Shown in pieces: positions 1 through 8,874 of a stretch of 30,641 nt of DNA (position 1 is its first letter; every line of letters starts with the position of its first letter). Source of the DNA: a virus; the IMG/VR virus record IMGVR_UViG_3300042305_000014, positions 1 to 30,641 of that record; one strand, 5' to 3'. The notes beneath the pieces are model-generated. The model did not search any database. It was not told where the DNA came from and was given only the letters and a program-made list of their open reading frames with translations. Both the position numbers and the translations under genes were made by a program.

Positions 1-92
1 GAACCTTTGATTTCCTCAAAGAGCCGCTTACGCATGGTTGGCTTCGTATAGTTGCCAGCCTCATTGACCGATGACTTGGGCTTGGTAGCCAT
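1..92 (-). CDS. Partial copy (N-terminal 30 codons) of the small basic protein gene at 30427-30612
   Basis: This is the same gene as the one starting at 30612, cut by the end of the window. It starts at ATG 92, sharing one base with the TAA of the fibre gene upstream (TAATG), so the two are translationally coupled. It begins MATKPKSSVNEAGNY, as in the complete copy. It is not a second gene; on the circle it is one locus. Confidence 0.85.
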   Translation of the reverse strand, partial: MATKPKSSVNEAGNYTKPTMRKRLFEEIKG

Positions 93-121
93 TATGAGTC
101 TACGCCTTTAATAACTGCAAA
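1..121. repeat. Left copy of the 121-base end overlap
   Basis: Bases 1-121 match 30521-30641 except at position 48 (A here, G at 30568). The difference falls in the third base of a Tyr codon (TAT versus TAC on the minus strand), so it is silent. This is what joining the ends of a circular or circularly permuted genome from a mixed population would give. Exact terminal repeats made during replication are normally identical. The unique genome length is then 30,520. Confidence 0.9.
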
Positions 122-1300
122 GTTAAATATTGGCTGTTCAGTTGTTGTTCCACCAGTTGTGCGGAATGTAATATCAAAAGAACCCAAGGTTGTCTTAGTG
201 ACCATCAAATCATACAAATCAGTGCCTGTATGTTGATTAAGGATAATCACATCGGTTGTCGCAACGGTGCTGTTAGTTACAGTAAAAGTCGTTGCACTGG
301 TTGTGCCTGCCGCAGAAAATAATGTGATTTGACCAGTTAGTTTGTTAATCGTCACACCTGTGGTTCGGCTTGTGCCTTGAATAACTACACCGCCTGCGCC
401 TGTGGAATAACCCACGCCAGCCGTGCCAGATGATCTAAGTGAGCCTGTGACTGCTAAACTTGTTCCTGTGGCTGCTCCAATATTTGGAGTCACCAATGTA
501 GGTGTGTTGGCAAATACATTTGCGCCTGTGCCAGTTTCATCGGTTAATGCCGAGGCAAGATTTGCCGATGTAAATGAACCCAAAGATGTAGCATTGCCGA
601 CTGACGTAATAGCACCAGTCAGGTTTGCGTTTGTAGTCACATTGCCTGCGGTCAATCCAGCAGCCGTGCCTGTGATGTTTGTGCCAACAAGTGCTGATGG
701 TGTACCAAGTGCTGGCGTAACCAAGGTTGGGCTGTTTGCAAATACCAATGAACCTGTGCCTGTTTCATCAGTCATTGCTGCCCGTAAATTAGCACTGGTT
801 GGGTTTGCCAGAAACGCTTGAATTCCTGCGGCATAAACAGTCTCAGCATTGATCTGATACCAAGAGTTTGTGGGTTGATAAAACCTAATGGCTGTTGCTG
901 TGCCAGCCGACAATGTAGTTACACCGCCATAAAGTGCAGTCGCACCATTTAGCGCAATGGTTAGCGATGTGATCTCTTGAGTGGTGGTAATCAGCACCGT
1001 AGTGCCATCAGGCACACCAGTATTCAAAGGCAAAGTAATCGTGCCAGAGGCCAGCGTTCCAGCAGGTTGCAACAGCATCCATTGATCTTGGCTAACTGGA
1101 GTCGGCACAGTGATATTGAACCCAGAGCCAGGCACATAAAGATTCACCGACAAAGTTGGCGATGCAAAAGTCTGTTGGAAAAATGTCAACAGATTGCCAA
1201 TGGACAAACGTCTTGCATCCCCATTGTTAGGCGAATAAACGGGTAACTGGTCTCCGCTTGAAACAGTGCTGAGTACGGGTAACTGATTGATTTGTGGCAT
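92..1300 (-). CDS. Repeat-containing head or tail fibre protein
   Basis: A 402-residue, Ala/Thr/Gly/Ser-rich protein with almost no Cys, typical of beta-structured phage fibres. The N-terminal 50 residues (MPQINQLPVLSTVSSGDQLP) look like a virion-attachment domain of a type I associate with phage structural proteins. In the middle an element recurs: DETGTGSLVFANSPTLVTP near residues 178-196 and DETGTGANVFANTPTLVTP near 253-271. The C-terminal part reads like a small beta-sandwich. It follows the gp4-like gene by 8 bases and precedes the DUF5872-like gene across the joint. Fibre is an inference from composition and position; the attachment site (head or tail) is not shown. Confidence 0.6.
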   Translation of the reverse strand: MPQINQLPVLSTVSSGDQLPVYSPNNGDARRLSIGNLLTFFQQTFASPTLSVNLYVPGSGFNITVPTPVSQDQWMLLQPAGTLASGTITLPLNTGVPDGTTVLITTTQEITSLTIALNGATALYGGVTTLSAGTATAIRFYQPTNSWYQINAETVYAAGIQAFLANPTSANLRAAMTDETGTGSLVFANSPTLVTPALGTPSALVGTNITGTAAGLTAGNVTTNANLTGAITSVGNATSLGSFTSANLASALTDETGTGANVFANTPTLVTPNIGAATGTSLAVTGSLRSSGTAGVGYSTGAGGVVIQGTSRTTGVTINKLTGQITLFSAAGTTSATTFTVTNSTVATTDVIILNQHTGTDLYDLMVTKTTLGSFDITFRTTGGTTTEQPIFNFAVIKGVDS

Positions 1301-1308
1301 GACTGTCC

Positions 1309-1791
1309 TTAATAGTATTCGAGAGGCCCATCAGGGCCAGCAGTAACAGGGTTGGCTGGTGGTCTGATAAACGGATTATCGTAGACCCTCCAAGGCTTAT
1401 TGCCAGCACCAGCAGGCATTGTTGCCGGAAGTTGCTGTTCAAGCGGGAATGTGGCTCTTTGTAACAGAATGTCGTAACCTTGCTTGGCAGTGGTCTTGGT
1501 CTCAATCATTACTTGCTTGCCAAAACTTGGGGCAAGCCTAATGCCAAGACTACAAATAATGGCCTCGTAAGCCGAGTCAGGCACGAGGGTTTCTTCATCT
1601 AAGCTACTGTCTTGTGGGCTGGATGGCAAAGGGTAACCCAAGCGGATACCCTTGGCGTTCCAGTCTGCCATCATTGCATCTAATCTACGCAAGGCAGATT
1701 CAAGCTGTTCAGGCTGTAAATCGAACACGTAAGACGCTAACCCGATTTCCTCAAAGGCTGCGCTTATGAATTGTCGTTTTCTATAGCCCAT
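1309..1791 (-). CDS. P22 gp4-like head completion / head-to-tail adaptor
   Basis: A 160-residue protein close in length to P22 gp4 (166). The segment AAFEEIGLASYVFDLQPEQL followed by LRRLDAMMADWNAKGIRLGY is the recognisable core of this family, with a central EAIICSLGIRLAPSFGK helix. In P22 gp4 binds under the portal, closes the filled head, and receives gp10. A good ribosome site (TGAGGA, about 6 bases upstream) supports the start at 1791. It overlaps the previous gene by 28 bases. Family assignment is by pattern and position downstream of the coat gene. Confidence 0.8.
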   Translation of the reverse strand: MGYRKRQFISAAFEEIGLASYVFDLQPEQLESALRRLDAMMADWNAKGIRLGYPLPSSPQDSSLDEETLVPDSAYEAIICSLGIRLAPSFGKQVMIETKTTAKQGYDILLQRATFPLEQQLPATMPAGAGNKPWRVYDNPFIRPPANPVTAGPDGPLEYY

Positions 1792-2093
1792 GCTGATTCC
1801 TCAATGTGTTTCAGAAGTGTCGCATCTGACCAGCGTTTGTCAACCTTCATGCCAATGGCTTCAGCCTGTTGTAGCATTTCCTCACGAGTTGGTGGGCTGT
1901 CATCAACAGACTCAACAACTTCAATTGATTCATCAGGCACTTCAATAACTTTTGCGCCAATCGGTGATGGATAGTAGACTTTATTCAGCTTGCGTTCGAT
2001 AGCTTGCTCTTTTTTGAGTTTGCGCTTTTGCAAACGCAACTCCCGCCACGGGGCGAGAGTTTTAATCTTAATGATTGCGGCTGACTTAATCAT
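1764..2093 (-). CDS. Small protein with HeH/LEM-like C-terminal helix pair
   Basis: A 109-residue protein. The N-terminal third is strongly basic (RLQKRKLKKEQAIERKLNK), the middle is acidic, and the C-terminus (PTREEMLQQAEAIGMKVDKRW then SDATLLKHIEES) has the helix-extended-helix pattern seen at the ends of many phage structural proteins. It starts by ATGA overlap with the DUF6496-like gene. Its place between coat and gp4 genes suggests a minor head protein, but no function is established from the sequence. Confidence 0.6.
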   Translation of the reverse strand: MIKSAAIIKIKTLAPWRELRLQKRKLKKEQAIERKLNKVYYPSPIGAKVIEVPDESIEVVESVDDSPPTREEMLQQAEAIGMKVDKRWSDATLLKHIEESAWAIENDNS

Positions 2094-2254
2094 TTTTTCA
2101 TTGGTGCTTTGCTAGGCTTACCAGCGGCTTTTGCCGACTTAGTAGCCATACCAAGTGCCATTGCAACGGCTTGCTTTTGGGGCTTGCCTGATTTCATTTC
2201 CATTTTGATATTCTTGGAAATGGTCTTGTCTGAGTAACCTTTTTTCATTGGCAT
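2090..2254 (-). CDS. DUF6496-like small basic protein
   Basis: A 54-residue Lys-rich protein beginning MPMKKGYSDKTISKNIKMEM and continuing KSGKPQKQAVAMAL, a pattern I recognise as the DUF6496 family of short phage and bacterial proteins of unknown role. A strong ribosome site (AGGAG, 6 bases before ATG 2254) fixes the start. Its TGA overlaps the next ATG (ATGA at 2090-2093). It lies just after a hairpin terminator, so it and gp4 may be made at lower levels than coat. Confidence 0.8.
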   Translation of the reverse strand: MPMKKGYSDKTISKNIKMEMKSGKPQKQAVAMALGMATKSAKAAGKPSKAPMKK

Positions 2255-2267
2255 TTTGTTCTCCTAA

Positions 2268-2298
2268 GTAAAACAGGCCAACATCTCTGCTGGCCTGT
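2268..2298 (-). terminator. Hairpin terminator after the coat and decoration genes
   Basis: On the minus strand an 11-pair stem (one G-U pair) closes a GAGA tetraloop: arms 2298-2288 and 2283-2273, loop 2287-2284, followed by a short run of T. It starts 7 bases after the stop of the 204-residue gene and ends just before the ribosome site of the next gene. The short U run suggests partial termination or an mRNA 3'-end stabiliser rather than a complete stop. Confidence 0.6.
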
Positions 2299-2304
2299 CT
2301 AGGT

Positions 2305-2919
2305 TTAACCACCGATACGATAGACGACAAAGGTATCAGCCGCAGTCTTACGGCAACGGAAACGTGCAGATGCACCAGCCGTAGCCGCAGTTGCAGCAGA
2401 ACCAACGATGGTCACATTGGTATTGACAGTCAAAGTCAAAGCAAATGCAGCCAAAGTAATGACGCTGAAGTCAAACGAATCACCGATAGCCCACTCAGTT
2501 GCCAGATCAAGGTTTGCACCTGTTGGCAATTGAATGTCACGGCTTGCTGTAGGAGTAGCAGTGATGATGCCTGTCAACACGTTGGCAGCAGTTGCCGCCA
2601 TCGAGCCGCCATCAGCAATGTTGGCTGGCGCACCTTGAGGTTGCCAGTTGCCATTGTTGCTGATGTCAGGAGCAACACCCACAGAGTAGTAAGCGCCCGA
2701 TGCACCAGCTTGAATAATCACGTTGGTGGCATTGGTAAATGCACTTGATACATAAGTTGTGTTGTCAACCGTTGTCAGCAAATCATTGGCTTCAGGAAAT
2801 TGGGGGAAACCAACTTCTTGAAACACTTGTGCTGGCGAAAAGGCTTGAACAGCGATTTTCTCGCCTGCGGGTACTGCAACAGTGGCTGTGCCTTGTGCAA
2901 AGATTACTTGGTAGCTCAT
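2305..2919 (-). CDS. Probable minor capsid / decoration protein
   Basis: A 204-residue protein immediately downstream of the coat gene (10 bases apart), with a beta-rich, Ala/Thr-rich sequence. The C-terminal segment ending ARFRCRKTAADTFVVYRIGG resembles the terminal beta-hairpin motif common in phage virion proteins. The N-terminus (MSYQVIFAQGTATVAVPAGE) also reads as beta-structure. High-level expression is suggested by a clear AAGGAG ribosome site and a following terminator. Decoration is inferred from position; no motif proves it. Confidence 0.5.
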   Translation of the reverse strand: MSYQVIFAQGTATVAVPAGEKIAVQAFSPAQVFQEVGFPQFPEANDLLTTVDNTTYVSSAFTNATNVIIQAGASGAYYSVGVAPDISNNGNWQPQGAPANIADGGSMAATAANVLTGIITATPTASRDIQLPTGANLDLATEWAIGDSFDFSVITLAAFALTLTVNTNVTIVGSAATAATAGASARFRCRKTAADTFVVYRIGG

Positions 2920-2929
2920 GATTTACTCC

Positions 2930-4216
2930 TTAAGCCTGATTGAATAGCAAAATACCAGACATTTCTGGCTGCTTATTGACCACACCATACAGGGTGTCCA
3001 AGCGATACTTGGTCTTCATGGTGTTGACATCGTACTGCTTCTGCATGACCAACTCGATACCCTGATCGGTGGAGGCTCGCATCACTGCAACGCCAGCATC
3101 GGAGGGAACAGCGTAACGACCAGGCAAAATCTCCAATGCATCTTTCTGCCAGAAGCAGTTGATAGGTGCAGTAGTTGAGTTCAAACGGGTCATTGTTGCA
3201 GAGGCGTTAGGTGTCACGATGCAGTTTTGATACTGCAACTCGGCATCAGTTCCACCTTGGGCAGAGATGATTGGAGGTGTGATAACGCAAGTGGTTGAGT
3301 TTGTGATGCTTACCACACGGAAAGTCTTGGCAAAGCCAGTACCTTGCTTAGTGATGTGATGCACAGCCTCAACACCAGAGATCTCAAACGGTGTACCCAC
3401 TCGCAGATCAGTTGTCGATGTGACAGTGATGGTCTGGAAGCGGTTGTCAACGTTCTGGGTCTCGCCTGTCACTGCGGTAGAAGTGGCAACTGGAACATAG
3501 TAGTTGTTGGCGGAAGCCAAGGTGGACATGGTGGTGTTAGAACCAACACGTGCAGCCAAGCGGTTTGCGTAATCCAACTTGTAAGTTTCAAAGCCTGCAA
3601 CCATACCAACGAAAGAACGCTCGAAAGCGGTGTTGGACTTAGTGCCAGCGAAACTGCGGGATGCACCACCACCAGTAGCTCCACCAGCAATGTTGCCAGC
3701 GATGCCGTTGTAGTCACGGCTGGACAAAGCCAAGTAACGGTCAAAAGACTGAACGCCCTGCTCGTTCATAATGCTGTCGCACAAGGCAACATCATCATAA
3801 TCACCAGCAGCGGTGTTCACGGTCACGACCAAAGAACCTTGGGCTGCAGCAACATTCATAATTGAAATGTTAATGTCAGAGGCAAGTTTCTGCTTGGCGG
3901 CTTCGCCCAAACGACCTTCTTGCAATGCATCACGCAGTTCCAAAGCATCCAGAATGAACGGCACAGACTTTTGAAAGCCGAGTGTCGCTGGTACTGCAAG
4001 CTGTGTGTAAGCTGTGAAGTTGTTGGTCTGATCCATGCCATCATACGATTGTGCGATGTAAGGCTGTGGACGATAAATCACGTTGTTGGTGCGTTCCATC
4101 ATCGAGCCATCTGTGTTGTAGATGGACACGTTGCGGGATAAAACCAAAGCATCGTTAAAGCCTTCGAGGATGTCCTCAAACGCTACACGCTCTTCTTTTG
4201 AAAAACTATTGCTCAT
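2930..4216 (-). CDS. Major capsid (coat) protein, P22 gp5-like
   Basis: A 428-residue protein, close to P22 gp5 (430). Visible correspondences are the N-arm and E-loop region (residues about 1-100, with the LELRDALQEGRL stretch), a central VNVDNRF-like motif (here QNVDNRFQTITVTSTTDLRV, near residues 260-280), and a following beta-rich insert GTPFEISGVEAVH. P22 coat has the HK97 fold with an inserted telokin-like domain. It builds the shell together with the scaffold encoded just upstream. Ribosome site GGAG precedes ATG 4216. Confidence 0.85.
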   Translation of the reverse strand: MSNSFSKEERVAFEDILEGFNDALVLSRNVSIYNTDGSMMERTNNVIYRPQPYIAQSYDGMDQTNNFTAYTQLAVPATLGFQKSVPFILDALELRDALQEGRLGEAAKQKLASDINISIMNVAAAQGSLVVTVNTAAGDYDDVALCDSIMNEQGVQSFDRYLALSSRDYNGIAGNIAGGATGGGASRSFAGTKSNTAFERSFVGMVAGFETYKLDYANRLAARVGSNTTMSTLASANNYYVPVATSTAVTGETQNVDNRFQTITVTSTTDLRVGTPFEISGVEAVHHITKQGTGFAKTFRVVSITNSTTCVITPPIISAQGGTDAELQYQNCIVTPNASATMTRLNSTTAPINCFWQKDALEILPGRYAVPSDAGVAVMRASTDQGIELVMQKQYDVNTMKTKYRLDTLYGVVNKQPEMSGILLFNQA

Positions 4217-4233
4217 AATAAGCTCCTAATAAA

Positions 4234-5079
4234 TTATTTGGATGCTGATCGTTTCTGCGATTTGTACTGAATGACTTTCGTCATGTTGCCAGTACGAGCC
4301 GCTTCTTCTCTCAGCCGTTCAAGTGTTGAGTCAACCGCACCAGATGATCTTCCAGTTCCTGTAACGATACGCTCTGGGGCGGGTGCTTGCCTGCGATTTG
4401 TAACTTTCAAGTCTTTCTCCAGTTTTGCTACCGCAAAGGCAAACTTTACGGGGTCTTTGATTTCAGCCAACTCTTTAGCCTTTGCAGGGTTTTTGCCGAG
4501 TGCGTAAACAACGAGTGCAGGATTATCTGCACCTTGCAGCAAAACGCCTTGCTGGGTGATAGAAAAAACTTGTTGAGCAACTTCTTCAGCATCCTCAAAG
4601 TCTTTCACTCTTAGCTCGGCTTTCGCCTTGCCATAACCATCCAACTTGGCTTGCCATGCCTTTTGCTGATTCATAACTTCAGCTTCTTGCTTGGCGTTGA
4701 TTTCATCGGCCTGACGCTTGCGCTCAAACCAACTTGTCAATGCTTCCTCGTATGCATCAGCGTCATAGTCGTGATCTTCTAGCTTTGGCTTATTTCCAAT
4801 CACCACTGGCTTGGTCTCAGGTGGTGCAGCTTGTACCCTTGCTTGCAGTTCACGATTCTGCCTTTGCAGTTCTCGGTTCGTCTTACGCAACTCTTTTACC
4901 CATTCAGGCGCAGGAGTATGTTCTTCGGGAGATGGCGCTTCCTCACCAATGCTGACAACAACTTCTTCGGTATCTTCTGGTTCAATCTCATCAACGGGTT
5001 CGTTGACTTCGATTTCTTCTTCTATTACCTCGACTTCATTGTCCTCAATTACTGCCTTTTGATTCATCTTTGACCCCAT
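4234..5079 (-). CDS. Scaffolding protein
   Basis: A 281-residue, highly charged protein between portal and coat genes, the scaffold position in P22-like phages (P22 gp8, 303 residues). The N-terminus is very acidic (VIEEEIEVNEPVDEIEPEDT). A coiled-coil heptad stretch follows (WVKELRKTNRELQRQNRELQ, residues about 60-80), then a long helical middle. The C-terminus is basic (QYKSQKRSASK), as expected for the coat-binding end of P22 scaffold. Start may be 5079 or 5067 (MNQKAV); ribosome sites are weak for both. Confidence 0.75.
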   Translation of the reverse strand: MGSKMNQKAVIEDNEVEVIEEEIEVNEPVDEIEPEDTEEVVVSIGEEAPSPEEHTPAPEWVKELRKTNRELQRQNRELQARVQAAPPETKPVVIGNKPKLEDHDYDADAYEEALTSWFERKRQADEINAKQEAEVMNQQKAWQAKLDGYGKAKAELRVKDFEDAEEVAQQVFSITQQGVLLQGADNPALVVYALGKNPAKAKELAEIKDPVKFAFAVAKLEKDLKVTNRRQAPAPERIVTGTGRSSGAVDSTLERLREEAARTGNMTKVIQYKSQKRSASK

Positions 5080-5138
5080 TCAACTCACCCACTTTAAACG
5101 GCTGGGTGGTAACCGTTGTTTTAATTGTCGCTTGTTTT

Positions 5139-7202
5139 TTACTGATTCGCAACAGGTTGCACAATCTGCCCCTGCAAAATTTCTTGCACTGCCTGGGCGT
5201 TGGTCATCGCCATGCCCTGTGCTGTTTCTTCAACCTTGCCCAAAGTCTCTAGCGTTTGCGCCCGTTTGAGTTCTGCGCTTGCCACGGTTTCAACAGTATC
5301 GGCCCTTGCTTTGGCTGCTTTTGCCATTTCATTCTCGGCTGCGGCTTGCAGATACATTGCGTTCGGGTCTTGAGGCTTGCCTTGCATTTCTGCCATGAGT
5401 TCTTCTGCCTCTTGGTCTGTTGGCTGAACAACGCCCATCCGCAGTAGCTTCTTACGGAAATAAGCATTTGCATCCCCAACGCCCTCGCCTTCCATATTCA
5501 TCATCGCCATTGCAGTCAGCACTTGGGCTGTCTCAGGGTCTTGGGTGATCTGGAGCATTCCTGTCAAAGCCCTGACAGTAGCCGCACGTTTGCTACTTGA
5601 GGATGGGCCAACATCGGCAACCACATCAAATGTGGCACTGGACAGGTCATTTGCCATCACCACAGCACCAGTTTTTGTGTCAATTGTGGGTTGCATCAAT
5701 TCGACCATTCCGGCCTCACCAGTAGCGGCAATGGTTTTCATCTTGCGCTTGTCTTCGGTGTAGATTTCCTTTGCCATGCCAAGCCAAATCTCACCACATC
5801 GCTTCATGCCTTTGGCAAAGTTGCTCATGTAGATAAATGTTTGCATATCCACACGGGTTTGAATTAACTCAACCGCTTTGCCAGATACGCCTGAAATCAT
5901 CTTGTCAGCCCCTTGTGGGTTGCCCAAAATGTCCTGCATATCTTGTTCGGTGATAGCAAGCAAAGCCGCCATCGCAGGTGGGATTTGTGCTGACTTTGTG
6001 TAAGCCACAGGGCCAGAGATTTGTGTGCCGCCATCAGCACCAGTAACAGGGTTAATCAGCAGATAAGGGTAATCACGCAGGTTATCCTCTGCCCACATCA
6101 CCTGATGCCCAGCAACTTGCTCTGGAGTCATGATGGGCTTTTCAATGCTTGACAAGGCTGAAATCTCACCCAACTTGGACAATTGCATATTCTTTAGGCG
6201 TTGGGCATCTTTAGCCAGACGCACAGCACCCATGCAACGCTCGATGTTATCCACAAACCACCGCTTGCCGTACACCACCACGATGGGGATATTTTTGCCT
6301 GCGATGTAGCCTGCATCTTCTAGCACCTTGCCACCAGACATGATGTATTTGCGAACACGCATCCGCTTGACACGTTTTTGCCTGACTTCCCTTGTGCCGA
6401 CCGCCATCAGGGTTTCTTCTAACATTTCATCGTCTGCAAAGTCTTGGGCTGTATAGCGTTCCTCAGTGCCATCAATGGCTTCAAATATGCGGATTACCTC
6501 GGTTTTTTCCTCGACCTTGTAGTACTCAGCTACAAACACAACATCAGGGGTTGCCCAATCAAACTCGTATTGGTGAATGATCTTAGGCCAATCCGTTGGG
6601 TCATCGTTATAGATTTCTTTGTAGCTTTCACGGGTCATGCTGTTGACCACGAAAGCATATTTGGCATCTGACTTGTCTTGCCGCTTGGCGTTCAGATCAA
6701 AGAATACACTTGAGTCGGCATCAAAGATTGGCTCGAATCTGATGCGCTGGCGTTCATTCTCTGGGTCTTCTTCATCTTCGTAAACAGTACGCAGTCGCCA
6801 TGCACCAATGCCACCGCCAACAGCTTCCTCAAAGGCATTGTCGTAAGCCTCATCAGCCACCGATGCTTGTTCGTCAGCACGATAAAGGCCATCGCAGACT
6901 TCAGCCAGTTTGTCGTTCTCAGTCCCGTCTTTGCTCACATAGTCAACGGTGATGCGATTATTTCGGTATTCGTTAACGATGCGAATGACCGCCAACATGA
7001 TTTTGTTGACTTCAAACTTGGGCTTGTTTTCGTACTGATCCCACAATGGCCCTTCCCACTGAGAGCCGCACAACGAGTAAAAACGCCTGTCTTGTAGGCA
7101 TTGCAGACGCTCATCCCGCAGCGCAGTTTGTATATCATTAAACTGCCGCAGTGCTTCAGCGTGTAAATTTGCAAGGCGTTGGTCGTTGGGTATTCGTGCC
7201 AT
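5139..7202 (-). CDS. Portal protein, P22 gp1-like
   Basis: A 687-residue protein (P22 portal 725). The N-terminal region carries the pattern RRFYSLCGSQWEGP and KPKFEVNKIMLAVIRIVNEY followed by RNNRITVDYV, typical of P22-type portals. A long Ala/Gln/Glu-rich helical C-terminus (residues about 590-687) corresponds to the barrel. The twelve-subunit ring is the DNA entry and exit channel, binds the terminase during packaging and gp4 afterwards. It starts 23 bases after the large terminase stop, with AAGGAC as ribosome site. Confidence 0.85.
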   Translation of the reverse strand: MARIPNDQRLANLHAEALRQFNDIQTALRDERLQCLQDRRFYSLCGSQWEGPLWDQYENKPKFEVNKIMLAVIRIVNEYRNNRITVDYVSKDGTENDKLAEVCDGLYRADEQASVADEAYDNAFEEAVGGGIGAWRLRTVYEDEEDPENERQRIRFEPIFDADSSVFFDLNAKRQDKSDAKYAFVVNSMTRESYKEIYNDDPTDWPKIIHQYEFDWATPDVVFVAEYYKVEEKTEVIRIFEAIDGTEERYTAQDFADDEMLEETLMAVGTREVRQKRVKRMRVRKYIMSGGKVLEDAGYIAGKNIPIVVVYGKRWFVDNIERCMGAVRLAKDAQRLKNMQLSKLGEISALSSIEKPIMTPEQVAGHQVMWAEDNLRDYPYLLINPVTGADGGTQISGPVAYTKSAQIPPAMAALLAITEQDMQDILGNPQGADKMISGVSGKAVELIQTRVDMQTFIYMSNFAKGMKRCGEIWLGMAKEIYTEDKRKMKTIAATGEAGMVELMQPTIDTKTGAVVMANDLSSATFDVVADVGPSSSSKRAATVRALTGMLQITQDPETAQVLTAMAMMNMEGEGVGDANAYFRKKLLRMGVVQPTDQEAEELMAEMQGKPQDPNAMYLQAAAENEMAKAAKARADTVETVASAELKRAQTLETLGKVEETAQGMAMTNAQAVQEILQGQIVQPVANQ

Positions 7203-7225
7203 ATTTGTCCTTTTGGGGCGATTAT

Positions 7226-8449
7226 CTACCAGCGTTTGACATTGGGCAATGGTGTAAATGTAGCCGATTTTGTTACCGCTGACCGCCTGATGCCCTCACA
7301 CGCATATCGCAAAGCATCAATAACGTGATTCTTTTTGTCCTCAAGCATGGGCAGAATTCTGCCTGTCAATGGGTCTGATTTATAACTGTACAGGCTCAAC
7401 TCGTCAATTGTGTGGATGCAACGAGGGTGAACAACGATGTCATAGTTCTTCAAAAACTCGATACCTTCCTCTACAGACTTTGGCCCTTTGATCGCAGTCA
7501 TGATCTTTGGAAACCCGTTGCGCTTCATGTGGCTGATGGTTTCCGGCCTGGCTGAGTCTGCCACGATAGGCCACTTCTCAGCCTCTGGAACTTGCATGAA
7601 TAACTCAGGGGTGTTGATAATCTCACAGCCCACCATATAGGCTTCGTAATCAATATAAAGGGTGCGCCCGATTATGTGGCAGCGCACCAAAACTGTCGGA
7701 TCAACTGAGAAACCCCAGTCAGCACCAAGGCGATGGATTGCATCTGGCGGTGCTTCAAAGTCGTCAATTTTCCAGTTTTTGAATACCTTGCTGTTGCTGT
7801 TTTGTAGGTATTGACCCATCCAAACGTGCTGGTATTTGTCAGGGTCTCTGCGCTTGTCGTATTCCATTTCGTCTTTTAAGACTTGTGGAAACCACGGGTT
7901 ATCGCCAAAGTTGACTTTGATTACTGCTGCATCCTTTGGCGGCTCTGGCCCACGCAATAGAAAATCCACTGGGTCGGATTGCTGCCTTGGATTCCATGTG
8001 AACCATAACTCGCTGTTTGGCTTGCGAATTGTTGGTCTCAGGAGGTCAAGGCTGGTCTGACTCAGGCTTTGGGCTTCCTCAACCCAAGCGCAGTCATAAC
8101 CCTCCAGCGACTTAATGCTGTCTGCTGTATGGTTCTGCATACCCTGAAAGATTATCGCACCATCGCCCTTTTTGGACTTAATGACCGAATCTTGAACTTC
8201 AAAGTATGCACCAGCGTTCATGGCCTCAATCTTGGTCTCAAGCAGCCTCTTGACCGATTGATTCAAGGATTTCTGGATTTCACGCACACAAACGCTTCTG
8301 CGCTTTTGGTCAATGATGTGCATTTCAATCATCAACTCGGCAAACATATGGGATTTGCCAGAACCTCGACCACCCCAAGCACCTTTGTAGCGTTTGCCTT
8401 CTAACAAGGGCAGCGCCCACTGTGGTGTCTCAATTTGCAAAGTTGTCAT
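7226..8449 (-). CDS. Terminase large subunit
   Basis: A 407-residue packaging ATPase and nuclease. Walker A is GGRGSGKS (residues 26-33). The Walker B and catalytic Glu lie in DCAWVEEA (119-126). The nuclease domain shows the acidic residues in LGADWGFSVD (D244), VADSARPE (D298) and DKKNHVIDALRYA (D378), the RNase H-like order of Terminase_3 / Sf6-type enzymes. It acts with the small subunit and portal to fill heads. Its ATG overlaps the small subunit stop (ATGA at 8446-8449). Confidence 0.92.
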   Translation of the reverse strand: MTTLQIETPQWALPLLEGKRYKGAWGGRGSGKSHMFAELMIEMHIIDQKRRSVCVREIQKSLNQSVKRLLETKIEAMNAGAYFEVQDSVIKSKKGDGAIIFQGMQNHTADSIKSLEGYDCAWVEEAQSLSQTSLDLLRPTIRKPNSELWFTWNPRQQSDPVDFLLRGPEPPKDAAVIKVNFGDNPWFPQVLKDEMEYDKRRDPDKYQHVWMGQYLQNSNSKVFKNWKIDDFEAPPDAIHRLGADWGFSVDPTVLVRCHIIGRTLYIDYEAYMVGCEIINTPELFMQVPEAEKWPIVADSARPETISHMKRNGFPKIMTAIKGPKSVEEGIEFLKNYDIVVHPRCIHTIDELSLYSYKSDPLTGRILPMLEDKKNHVIDALRYACEGIRRSAVTKSATFTPLPNVKRW

Positions 8450-8874
8450 TTAACAACAACACGCTCAATGCGTTGAATGAAAGGGCTGGCAGGGTCGCCC
8501 GACAATTCAAGTTTGTCACCGTAGCGTTTCGGTGCTAATTTGGACAATAGCCATTTGCGGGTATCAACCTGAAGCCGTTGCTTTTGAACCGCCATCCAAT
8601 CTTTCTTGCCATCATTCGTAGTGCCAACGTCTTGGTCAGCAATCTGCATGGTTTCATGGGCGATTCGCTCGATCAAATCCTCTCTAGCTCGTGCGTATCT
8701 CTCCGCTAGTTTAGGGTCAGCATCGAGCCATCGCATAAAAGTGCTGTTTGCCACTCCTGCCTTTTGACACGCTTTGAAGCAGCTTAGACCATCGGTGGAC
8801 ATTCCATCTAAAACGATTTGGCTTAGTTTGTCCTTGTCTTCTGGTTTGAACTTTGGGTTTTTTCGTGTTGCCAT
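8446..8874 (-). CDS. Terminase small subunit
   Basis: A 142-residue protein with an N-terminal helix-turn-helix (CFKACQKAGVANSTFMRWLD, about residues 32-51) followed by DPKLAERYARARED, the common signature of phage small terminases. It recognises packaging-start DNA and feeds it to the large subunit. The start at 8874 is chosen because GGAGG lies 7 bases upstream; a longer reading to 8937 would run through the ribosome site. First gene of the late leftward block, directly downstream of a terminator. Confidence 0.82.
   Translation of the reverse strand: MATRKNPKFKPEDKDKLSQIVLDGMSTDGLSCFKACQKAGVANSTFMRWLDADPKLAERYARAREDLIERIAHETMQIADQDVGTTNDGKKDWMAVQKQRLQVDTRKWLLSKLAPKRYGDKLELSGDPASPFIQRIERVVVK

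Noticed and set aside
423-821. Plus-strand open frame rich in Val/Pro/Ala inside the fibre gene
   Set aside because: It arises from the repeated, low-complexity codons of the fibre read backwards.
3344-3865. Plus-strand open frame of 173 codons inside the coat gene
   Set aside because: It lies antisense to a confidently assigned coat gene, is rich in Ser/Cys/His with no domain pattern, and has no operon context on the plus strand there.
5080-5138. Hairpin between portal and scaffold genes (AACGG with CCGTT)
   Set aside because: Only five pairs around an 11-base loop and no T run on the coding strand; too weak to call a terminator.
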